From: Rhytidiadelphus loreus
Taxonomy: Eukaryota > Streptophyta > Bryopsida > Hypnales > Hylocomiaceae
Assembly (NCBI GenBank): GCA_947034895.1
Contig: OX344761.1
Location: 20,782,863-20,846,862 of the forward strand
Direction of reading: 5' to 3'
Length of the DNA: 64,000 bases
The position numbers were made by a program, and so were the translations under genes. Positions 55,657 to 64,000 of the stretch are shown piece after piece. Positions within the stretch are counted from its first letter, which is position 1. Every line of letters begins with the position of its first letter. A model generated the notes under the pieces. The model had not been told where the DNA came from. It saw nothing but the letters and a program-made list of their open reading frames with translations, and searched no databases.

Positions 55657-57873
55657 TTACGAGATTGCAGGACTATTGGAGTTCAAACTTAGAGAAGTTT
55701 GTGAGAATTCCAATGAATGGTAGAGTCCCAAAGGCTTGGTGGCTGGTAGAAAAGGCATTGCTATATTAGAAATGGATCTATCTAGATTTTCCATGTCTCT
55801 TATTTGTTGCAATATTCCGTTCACTTGTCCCATGGATGGTCGGGCTTTTGGATTGGGAAGGCAACACAAGAGGCCTAAACGGAGGAGATCTATAGCTATA
55901 GTTGTATAGACTTCCACATCTACATCCACAATCACTGAGGTCCCTAGCACATTGTTGCCACTACCTATATTAGAATCTAAAGGGAATGAAGGAAGTCTTG
56001 TTGCATTTGTGATGTCATCCTCTTGACGAGGTATGAACCTTAAAGGTTGAAGATTTTGAAACAATCTTGGATCTACCACATTGAAAAGTGACCCACCTTC
56101 ATGAGCTCGCCAAACCATGTGCAACAACACAAGATCCTCTGGCTCTGATGCTTGCAAATCCAAGGGGCGCCTTCCACATACAACTTCAAGTACCAAAATT
56201 CCAAAACTATAAACATCTGATTCCTTAGATGCTTTGCCCGTGTACGGCAACTTGGGAGCCATGTAGCCAAGAGTCCCCGCCGCCAAAGTGGTTTTGTCCA
56301 ACTTGTGGTGATCCATCAAGCGGGCAAGACCAAAGTCTCCTAAATGGGCTTTGAAATCTGCATCCAACAACACATTGCTAGACTTGATGTCTCTGTGCAA
56401 AACACAATTGGAAGAATCCTCATGCAAGTATTCCAAAGCTGAACCCACACCCTCCAAAATGGAGTGCCTCATTTTCAAAGAGAGACCCAATTCTTGTCTG
56501 GCACTTGTGTGAAGCCATTCGTTGAGGCCTCCGTTGGGCATGAAGTCGTAAACCAAGAGCAGGCGACCTTTCTCTTGGCACCAGCCCTGCAACTGCACCA
56601 CATTCCGGTGCCGAATTTGACCGAGGCTGGCCACTTCGGCGTGAAAGAGGGTTTCCGCCTGCTTGGGCTCCGAGAAATTGATCTGTTTCACGGCAACAAA
56701 ATGGACACCACCCGGAACTTCGAAGGACCCTTTGTAGACATGCCCCGATCCACCAATGCCGAGCAAATTTCTTTCATCAAAGTTGTGAGTGGCTTTCCGG
56801 AGCTCTGCGTACGAGAACACATATGGACGAGCGCTATGGCCCAGTGGGGTATAGCAGTAACTTCTGGATGGGCTCCCAAGTCCAGAGATGGACCGGAGAA
56901 TCACGACGGCGGCTGCTACAACCATTCCCAGAACTCCTGTGCTTATGCCAGCCCACGTTCTAGCTTTCCAAAAAGGATTTGGGGCTTGAGAGGAAGGGAC
57001 TCGTGACATCTCAGTACTGAAGAATTTCCAGGGCAAGAGCTCATGCGCTTCGACGCGGTGGACGTCGGAGCTTCCCCAAAACGAGAGGTACACATAGTCT
57101 CCAAACATGTCGGCCAATGTGTAGTTGGGAATGTGCAGCGTTGGTTCCTGGGGCTTCTTCACGCTGGGGTTGGACCCTTTCACAAGCCGCACTTCAAGTG
57201 TCCGAGCTGAGCTATTGAAATCAATCCAAGCAGTGAAGATTTTCCCGTCGGAGAAATACGAGCAGAAGGTGTCGTTGCCACAGAGGTTGTGCGTGTATGC
57301 TCCGATGTCATACTCGTAGTCATGGGTTTTTGCGACCCTGATGTAGCAGTTGCTGGGGTCTTCGGAACCAGGGTTATACTTCCCCATAACAAAAGTAATA
57401 ACGAAGCCTGGACGAGTGTATCTATGGTTTGAATCACTTGGGTGGGTGGGAGTCTTGCATGCACCAGAGCTTCCGATTTCGGATATGAAGCCTTGCATCT
57501 TAGCAAGCATCGTGTCCCTGATGAAACTGAAAGCTATTGAGTTCCCCTCCTTGTCCCTAGGAGATCTGCTGTTATCCCCAGGTAAGTTCAGATTGTCGAA
57601 TGTGAATGAGAAAGACGTTCTAAACGAAGAAAATCTCCCAGTTGCGACATCCTGAATGCGCACCTTCTTCCCATACACCAGCGCTCCACAAGTCCCTCGC
57701 GACTGCGTGGCACGCCCGTTGATAATGTAAGTACGATTGGCGCCATTGTGTGCAGCATCTCGGAGAGTTATGAAGGTATCATCTTCAGCTGAGAAAGAAT
57801 GGAAGGCGAGTCGCGTGTCTTCGCTGGCAACTGAGCGAAAAAACACAAACAGGAGAAAATAGATGAGTTTCAT
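55657..57873 (-). CDS. L-type lectin-domain receptor-like kinase (738 aa)
   Basis: A single intronless frame. Signal peptide about 1-17; legume-lectin-like ectodomain about 22-285 with several Cys (62, 139, 176, 198, 204); membrane helix about 308-326; Ser/Thr kinase about 366-690. Kinase motifs are GIGGSG (372-377), VAVK with K396, E413, HRD (493-495), DFG (513-515), DVYSFG (553-558). All ATP and catalytic residues are kept. It should sit in the plasma membrane and sense cell-wall, damage or microbial signals as LecRKs do; the ligand is unknown. Odd points: the APE motif is APK (K541, codon at 56251-56253); an acidic insert of about 40 residues (about 612-655) precedes the last kinase helices; the lectin part lacks the usual metal-binding patterns (GNSIAF instead of GDGLAF; no VEFDT), so sugar binding is doubtful. 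Confidence 0.93.
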   Translation of the reverse strand: MKLIYFLLFVFFRSVASEDTRLAFHSFSAEDDTFITLRDAAHNGANRTYIINGRATQSRGTCGALVYGKKVRIQDVATGRFSSFRTSFSFTFDNLNLPGDNSRSPRDKEGNSIAFSFIRDTMLAKMQGFISEIGSSGACKTPTHPSDSNHRYTRPGFVITFVMGKYNPGSEDPSNCYIRVAKTHDYEYDIGAYTHNLCGNDTFCSYFSDGKIFTAWIDFNSSARTLEVRLVKGSNPSVKKPQEPTLHIPNYTLADMFGDYVYLSFWGSSDVHRVEAHELLPWKFFSTEMSRVPSSQAPNPFWKARTWAGISTGVLGMVVAAAVVILRSISGLGSPSRSYCYTPLGHSARPYVFSYAELRKATHNFDERNLLGIGGSGHVYKGSFEVPGGVHFVAVKQINFSEPKQAETLFHAEVASLGQIRHRNVVQLQGWCQEKGRLLLVYDFMPNGGLNEWLHTSARQELGLSLKMRHSILEGVGSALEYLHEDSSNCVLHRDIKSSNVLLDADFKAHLGDFGLARLMDHHKLDKTTLAAGTLGYMAPKLPYTGKASKESDVYSFGILVLEVVCGRRPLDLQASEPEDLVLLHMVWRAHEGGSLFNVVDPRLFQNLQPLRFIPRQEDDITNATRLPSFPLDSNIGSGNNVLGTSVIVDVDVEVYTTIAIDLLRLGLLCCLPNPKARPSMGQVNGILQQIRDMENLDRSISNIAMPFLPATKPLGLYHSLEFSQTSLSLNSNSPAIS

Positions 57874-57949
57874 TCTGTACTATCGTGCTGTGCAACCCCA
57901 ATGCACACATGCACTCAAATTAAGTAGAACACCGATTCCCCTGTACAAG

Positions 57950-57955
57950 TTTATA
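57950..57955 (-). promoter_or_regulatory. TATA box of the lectin kinase gene
   Basis: TATAAA on the minus strand, 77-82 bases upstream of the ATG, leaving a leader of about 45-50 bases. No other TATA motif is as well placed. Confidence 0.5.
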
Positions 57956-58161
57956 AGGTGGGCTGCTGGCTTCAATTCTTGATGCCTTCAACGTCGAAGA
58001 TAATCTTTGATCTAGAATTTGAAATTGAAATTTTGCGAACAAGCTCCTAGTTACATGAATGAAGAGCTATCCTTTCAGAGGTTTCATGGATCCATGGCGT
58101 CCTCATAAATAAATAAAAGCTTCATATAATTCACTGCTAGCTAGGTTATGAGAGTCTCAAT

Positions 58162-58551
58162 CATTAGAGAAAAAATGAGGCCTCCAGAGGGCTGCTCCGG
58201 AGTGACCAAACAAGGCTATTGTTTTCAAAGTAGGCCTTGGTCGGAATCTAACTGTAGAGGAAAGTAAGCTTGAGTGAATATTACCGGAGTAGTGAGTCTC
58301 GGCGACTATATTTTAAAAATTTTAAAAATTTTAAAAATTTAGTTTTCTTTTTCTGCGACTATTTTTTTTTTTTTTTTTGAAGAAAAAAAATGTAAAACTG
58401 GGTTCCTGTACCACTGGCAGCATTGAAAACTGCAAGTTTGAGGTGGGCGATTTTAGGGGAAAAGAAACTTTCTTTGCCCAAAAAAAAAGATGGAAAGATA
58501 GTTCAACTACTATTGTAGCAGCCCTCCGGAGGCCTCATTTTTTCTCTAATG
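58162..58551. mobile_element. Terminal-inverted-repeat element, CCTCCGGAGG family, 390 bp
   Basis: Arms of 35 bp with one mismatch: CATTAGAGAAAAAATGAGGC then CTCCAGAGGGCTGCT, facing AGCAGCCCTCCGGAGGCCTC then ATTTTTTCTCTAATG. The spacer has T runs and an 80-codon frame without a known domain. It sits about 290 bp upstream of the lectin kinase ATG. No clear target duplication. Confidence 0.75.
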
Positions 58552-59907
58552 TCCCTATAGCAGTGGCATCTGTTTCAAGTATGGGGCTTGTGTATAAAAT
58601 TCCATACAATTTGCTTTTGTAAATGCAAGGTAAAGTATTGTATGATAAACTTAGCATTTACTGTTGATGTCACACGTGGTTTGCAACATTTCCTTGACCT
58701 TGTCAGGAAAGTGAGAGAAGAATGGGGTTGGTCAATCATGTATTCCCAAGTGAAATATTTCTTGGTGAAGTGTTGCCAAAATCTTACTTGATTTTGGAAC
58801 TCACTTCCTTTACATCAAGAAGAAAGAGAATAAAAGGATGAAAGTGTCTCTAAAAAATATGAGATTTGTCAATATTTGGATAAAGTTTATTATTTTTAGG
58901 TAATATTGGGGACTAGTGAGTGATGGATGATCAAAATGGGATTGAATTGGATGTGCACTCTTTCCAACGATGAACATTGAATCCAACATTGTCACATAAA
59001 TGGATGTGAACACCGTAAGATGTAAAGAAATTGTCATAGGTTAAAAGACAGTTTAGGGAAATACATCCAAAATTGTCATTGACAAAAAAACATTGTATCT
59101 TGTTGCCTAGAATGATGATGTTAATTTGAGGGATGCACAACCACATGACGCTGGAATGTGGTGTTGATTTATGGTATATATATGTTCATTAATTTGAAAA
59201 ACTATAACTTGTTAATTAACATGGTGTCCAAATGATGCATGCTAATGTGCATTGGAATCCTCTCAATGTCACTTACAAGTAAAACTCAATAAATATAATT
59301 AATTAAATATATAGAATTAAATATGCTTAATTGCAAAGTGTGATTATTATAGGTGCACACACTTTTAGTCAAAGGAACCATTAATAATCAATTAGGGTGA
59401 CATTCAACCCACAGATTGGTTCTCTAATGGCAAGATTCTTTGACAATTCATTACACATACCCTAGTTAATTTGTAATAGACCAATATCATTTACCAATTC
59501 TTTATAGTCAAATTTCTTTATGTGATTTTTGAAAGTGTCTATATGTTCTGCTATATAAATTAAAATATATACCTAAATAATTTGATATATTAACCAAAAT
59601 GAAGGTTAGAATGACAAACAATACTTTGTCAAAAAATTTAAGTTGGAAATTTGTCTTAAAGAAGAAAATATGAATGAAATACATAACATATTGTGGTATT
59701 TGGATTTTAACACATTGAGAGCTTCTAATCGCAATAAATGATTGAATTTTGGATCTTTTTGAAGTTTTGAAGTTTAGTTGAAATATGCCTTATGAGGCTT
59801 CATTTTCTAAGTTTAAATCTAAATAAAAAATGGATACCTTGAAAGTTACAATCAAGTTTGAAGAAGGCACATTCACTTTTTAGATATAGGAACCTTCAAA
59901 GTTAGGG
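58552..59907. other. Intergenic, no gene recognised
   Basis: Short frames on both strands at 58810-59146 are not convincing. The 59201-59880 stretch is AT-rich without structure. Confidence 0.4.
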
Positions 59908-60503
59908 TTAACCCCTAAAGGACAATTGTTCGTTCAACGAACAATTGAAAATATGGGTAGGTTCCTATGAAGTCAATTTTGGTTGGATGTTCATGAAATT
60001 TTGTCACAAAGTATGAATACATACCCTAGTAGAAGGAATATAATTTTTTTTCCGATTGGGTGCTCGGATAAAAAAAAATACTACCTTGAACTTTTCTGGC
60101 AGCTCAAGCAACTTCGGGTAGCTTTTGCAAAATTGCTCTTTTACTTCTAAAATTTGGCAAATATGTAATTTACTTTGATACAAGACGCAAATGTAAAAAA
60201 AAACTATGTGTAGTGTAAAAATCTCACTCTAGGAGTCTAGGAAGAGCTAAAGGCTACAAGCCCTATCGAGCAAGGTTGGAAAAAAACTTTTTTTTCTAAC
60301 TTCAAATGTTATAATCTTTCGATCCATGCAGTCAAAGTTTTTGAAAAAAATTCAAAACATTTCTATAGTAGTCTAGTACAAATTTATGTAGTTGATTTTT
60401 TTTTAAACTTCTTTTTTTTCATTTTTTTTCTTATTGCCCTAAAAAGTGGCAGTTTTCTACAATTTCTACCCCAAATATGCCATGCTGGTCCTTTAAGGGT
60501 TAA
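59908..60503 (+). mobile_element. TTAA element family F2, 588 bp, first of three in a row
   Basis: TTAA (59908-59911), CCCCTAAAGGACAATTG ... GGTCCTTTAAGGG, TTAA (60500-60503). A GTTCGTTCAACGAAC palindrome lies near the left end. Non-coding. Related to 38473-39030 (inverted) and 49834-50065. Confidence 0.8.
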
Positions 60504-61393
60504 CCCCTAAATTTTTTTTACTATATATTCACCAAATACGCTCCAAAACTATCATTTCTAGTATAAGTACCGATTTTTAGAAAAAAATAACATTTTTAGA
60601 CACATGTAACTTTAGAACCATGTAGTAAATTAGTTTGAGAAGATGTGGAAAAACTTTCAGAAATTTCCACTATGTGGATTGCAAGATATTAGGGTTTGAA
60701 GTAACAAAAATCCCTTTGGGGCCTTGCAAAAAACAAAGCAATTGCACTTCACAGGGTCACATTTGTATGAATTTCTTTTCAAAATGGTGATTCTTCTTTA
60801 AATTCATTCTTCAAGGGCAGTTGGTTACATGCTTGAAAAATTTCAAACCATTTGAAATTGTCCAACACAGAGGAAAAAATAATAAGTAAAAAGAAATAGA
60901 TAATGATTTAAAATTCTAAATTATTAAGAATTTAGTTATGGAATTGAAAATGCCAATCCCAATAGTTATAATGTTGTAATTAACAATTTACATCCTATGA
61001 TTTTATTTTTTTCAAAGAATATTGAAAATTGAGTTAAATAAAAAACTTCAAAGTTTATTTTAGAGTAGATAATTCATAACTTTCATCTTGTTAATAAAAA
61101 TGGAATGATTAAAAGCTTTCTACATATATATAAATTTAAAAAATCAAGTCCAAATTTTTGTTTCTTAAAAAAGTAATTTTTTTGAATAGCTCATTGAGCA
61201 TTAAAAATTACATATCATGCAATAACTTTTAACCATGTAGTCAAAAGTTATGAAAATTGTTGGGTCTTGAAATTCCTCCCCATGCACATTTTGTGTTAAA
61301 ATTACAAAGAAAAAAATAAAAATTCTATTTGTAGTAAACTACCTGAAATCACTATGTGCTCAAAAATGCATGTTCAGTACTTTTAGGGGTTAA
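60500..61393 (+). mobile_element. TTAA element family F1, 886 bp, second of three
   Basis: TTAA (60500-60503), CCCCTAAATTTTTTTT ... ACTTTTAGGGG, TTAA (61390-61393). The interior matches 8449-9381. It shares its left TTAA with F2 and its right TTAA with the next F1. Non-coding. Confidence 0.8.
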
Positions 61394-62402
61394 CCCCTAA
61401 AGATCAGAGACTATGTTTTCACCAAGAACACTACAAAACTGTCATTTTTGATACAAACACCAAATCTTAGATGAATAATTGGACACATAATTAGACACAT
61501 GTAGCAGTAGGATCTTGTAACAAAATAGCTTGAAAAGATGTGGAAAAAAATTCAAAATTTTCCACCATATAGATTGCAAGATATTTACGTTTGAAGTGAC
61601 AAAAATCATTTTTTTGACCCTATGAAAATACGGGTAGCTGCACTTCACAAGGTCACATTTGTGTGAAAAAATGTTCCAAATGGTGGTTACTCTTCGGATT
61701 TATTTCTCAAGTCAAGTTGGCTACATGCTTGAAAAATCTTAGATCATTTGGAATTGCACAACATATAGGAAAAAAATAGTAAGTAGAAAGAAGTACAAAG
61801 TGATTTAAAACACTAAATTGTTAAGAATTTAATTATAAAATTGAAAAATTCCAATCCCAATGGTGGTAATGTAGTAATAAACAACCTACATCATCATATA
61901 TATATATATATTTTTTATTTTTTTTTATTTTTTTTTATTTTTTTATTTTTTTATTTTTTATTTTTTATTTTTTATTTTTTTAAACATAAAAAATTGAGTT
62001 AAATAAAGAACTTCAAAGTTTATTTTCGAGTGGGGAATCCATAACTACCCGCAAATTAGAACACCTTACAACTTTCATCTTGTAAATCAAAATGGAATGA
62101 TTCAAAGCTTTCCACATATATATAAATCTAAAAAACCAATTTCAGTGGGTTTTTTTAAAAGTGATTTTTAAAGAAGTTTTTTGGGCTGCCCAGGCTGCCC
62201 GTCGACTGTTGAAAATTATATATCGTGCATTAACTTTTTAACCATGTAGACAAAAGTTATGAAAATTGTTGGGCCTTAAAGCTACTCCTTGAGCACACAT
62301 TGTGTAAAAATTTGAAAGAAAATAGATAAAAATTCCGTCTGTAGTGAGCTGCCTAAAATCGCTATGTTGCCAAGAAACGGTGTTTGGTCATTTAGGAGTT
62401 AA
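61390..62402 (+). mobile_element. TTAA element family F1, 1005 bp, third of three
   Basis: TTAA (61390-61393), CCCCTAAAGATCAGAG ... CATTTAGGAG, TTAA (62399-62402). It has the same interior as the preceding element, plus an expanded T/A simple repeat at 61895-61980. Non-coding. Confidence 0.8.
61895..61980. repeat. (TA)n and TTTTTA simple repeat
   Basis: TATATATATATATA followed by about 70 bases of T5-8A units. Confidence 0.95.
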
Positions 62403-62481
62403 GGTATATGACGAGTTTCTGACTAGGACCCCATTTGTGCAGCACAAGGTGAAGTATTTTTATGAATGAGGGGAATATTAT

Positions 62482-62623
62482 CATTAGTAAAAAATCTGAA
62501 TTTTGTTTTGTTTTGGTCACGTTGATTCGGATTAGTTTTTTGTTGATTTCTGTCAAAATCAACAAAAACCTAACCTGAATCAATGTGACCAAAACAAAAC
62601 AAAATTCACACTTTCTACTAGTG
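62482..62623. mobile_element. CACTA-type foldback MITE, 142 bp
   Basis: The right end AAAGTGTGAATTTT/CACTAGTAG (read inverted) is intact; the left end has CATTAGTAA in place of CACTAGTAG. The arms pair almost fully (TTTTGTTTTGTTTTGGTCAC against GTGACCAAAACAAAACAAAA). TAT on both sides (62479-62481, 62624-62626) is the 3-bp duplication. Confidence 0.8.
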
Positions 62624-62626
62624 TAT

Positions 62627-63133
62627 GTGATCTTAGCAACTTCATTATTGTGTGACAAATAAGACATTGACACCTAATGAAGTTGCAAAGAGTAGTTTTT
62701 AGTTTTTCACTTCTTGAAAATAGGTTTACCTAGACATCAAGAACAAGGTAAACTATAATCTACACTACCTAAATTTATGCTAATTCCAAACTTGATGAAA
62801 AATTAGCAAAAAATAGTGCAATCTTCATTATTTCTAAACCCTGACATGAGAAAATTATCCTTTTACTATAGCTCAATGGGACATATGCTAAAACTCTTAA
62901 CATTGTCCAGAAAAATAAATTGTATACCATTAGATGGGTTTTCCCTACCGGGAAGGGCTGTAAGTTCCCAAGTGGGGACCCCTCCAAATTTGGCTAAAAT
63001 TGGCTGAAAGAGGCCGTTCGCGAGCTCTACTGACCTAGCAGAACGACTGCCATGTCCTTTTTTTTAAAATAAAAAAAATAAAAATATAAACTTTGTTTTT
63101 AATTTTAAGAACTTAGGAAACAATGAAGGGAAC
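62627..63133. other. Intergenic, no gene recognised
   Basis: GGCCGTTCGCGAGC and CTACCGGGAAGGG patches stand out as GC-rich; no product. Confidence 0.35.
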
Positions 63134-63553
63134 ATGTTTGAAACGGTCTTCCGGAGGCTCCAAATTTCACCTAATATTGTTGTGAAGATCATGACGTTTG
63201 ACCAAAAGAAAATTGGTGTTGATTTGCATGGGCAGCTATTGACATCAAGTGTTTTCAAGTCAGCTAGTTCACAAAAGTGCTTCGAAAATTACAGAAAAAT
63301 ATGCAGTGCAAAGAATACGATGAGAAGAATTTGACGAGCAATGAATCATGAAGTCTACTTGAACGTTGAGCAAATTGTGGAGCTTGCAAAGCATATGGCT
63401 TTCATGACATCGATAAAAACAGTGAATTTCAGTGAACAGACCACTTTGAGGTGCAATTTCCCACTAACAAATATACTAGGAAATGAAACGCATGCTCATG
63501 TTGATAGAGTGATGGAGATTACTAAAATATACATGACATGTTGTCATTATTAA
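63134..63553 (+). pseudogene. Coding-like relic of unknown type
   Basis: Two adjacent frames lie in the same phase, separated only by TGA at 63332-63334. Together they give about 140 codons (FETVFRRLQISPNIVVKIMT ... YLNVEQIVELAKHMAFMTSI). This is more open than random DNA at this AT content would usually be. I do not recognise the protein; a decayed transposon or gene fragment is possible. A CTTCCGGAGGC motif like the 58162 element ends lies at its start. Confidence 0.3.
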
Positions 63554-64000
63554 TAGTGTTTGCCAAGGTCATGTGAAAGATTCCTCTGTGCATTGGAATT
63601 GACATTTCAGCATTACAATAGTATAATATGTTGTCTTTTTATTTCTGTGATATATGGCAATGGTTCTACACTTTGTCTATTTCTTCACATTCTCATACAG
63701 AATTATCTGTACTGTCAGGTCAACCCATTTTTTTTGGTCACTTTTGTTCATTTCCGGAATAGAAAATGCTACCCCAAATCTTTGCCCAGTGCAAAGTGCC
63801 CCTTTGGAAATCTTAGGCTGAAAAAGGTTATTTCCACTGCCTGAACTACTCGGGCACATCAAAATTTCACCTCAAAGTAGACATGTTCAACTACTGGTAT
63901 TTTTCTCTACGATTTAGTCGCATTAAATGCTTTGCAGTCATCACCAGTGCATTCACAAACCATGTTTGAAGTTACAAAAAAATGGATGAATTATTTTTTT
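63554..64000. other. Intergenic, no gene recognised
   Basis: A 94-codon frame at 63560-63844 has no recognised domain. The window ends in AT-rich DNA. Confidence 0.35.

Noticed and set aside
56464..57006. 180-codon plus-strand frame opposite the lectin kinase
   Set aside because: It is an antisense shadow of the kinase coding sequence, produced by its codon use; no independent domain.
59908..62402. Presence of a piggyBac transposase in the window
   Set aside because: No TTAA element here contains a frame with a DDD transposase; all are non-autonomous, so the piggyBac assignment rests on ends and target sites only.
62816..63007. 63-codon plus-strand frame with a GC-rich tail
   Set aside because: No homology recognised and an equally long frame on the opposite strand; not supported as a gene.

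Overview
The window looks like nuclear DNA of a land plant, very AT-rich and sparse in genes. Three gene types point to plants: a CYP71-clan (A-type) cytochrome P450, an intronless L-type lectin receptor-like kinase, and BTB/POZ proteins resembling the Arabidopsis At1g21780 type. The protein flavour suggests a non-seed plant (bryophyte, lycophyte or fern); that placement is inference only. I recognised no tRNA, rRNA, CRISPR array, bacterial operon or virus.

Three protein-coding genes look intact. They are the P450 on the minus strand (25042-26865, three exons with GT-AG introns, 502 aa), a BTB protein on the plus strand (51979-52707) and the lectin kinase on the minus strand (55657-57873, 738 aa). 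Around the intact BTB gene lie three broken relatives: copy 1 (5244-6053), copy 2 (45486-47622) and a short relic (50087-50312). Copies 1 and 2 belong to a block of about 1.8 kb duplicated at 5150-6980 and 45385-48620. The second block has grown because three different transposable elements landed in it, and the first block supplies the matching empty sites.

Most of the rest is small non-autonomous transposons. (a) Several families are bounded by a TTAA target duplication with CCC.../...GGG termini, a piggyBac-like signature. Three such elements stand in a row at 59908-62402, sharing single TTAAs. (b) CACTA-type elements have 3-bp target duplications; they range from 142-bp foldbacks to elements of about 1.3 kb. 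(c) A Mutator-like element has a perfect 9-bp target duplication (39372-39970). (d) Several other terminal-inverted-repeat families occur two or three times. (e) A decayed Tc1-type transposase (about 21915-23870) is interrupted by a TTAA element, and removing that element restores the canonical reading across the site.

Layout: 0-5 kb, CACTA remnant, one inverted-repeat element and unassigned DNA; 5-7.5 kb, BTB pseudogene and a GC-richer promoter-like stretch; 7.5-16 kb, minisatellites and TTAA elements; 16.4-17.4 kb, a small unknown gene with CCAAT/TATA promoter features and a frame break; 18-24 kb, foldbacks and the Tc1 relic; 25-27 kb, P450; 28-45 kb, CACTA, Mutator-like and other elements plus unknown coding-like remnants; 45-53 kb, BTB cluster; 53-58 kb, two inverted-repeat elements and the lectin kinase; 58-64 kb, the TTAA array and a possible gene relic. 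All element boundaries were read by eye from termini and flanking duplications.
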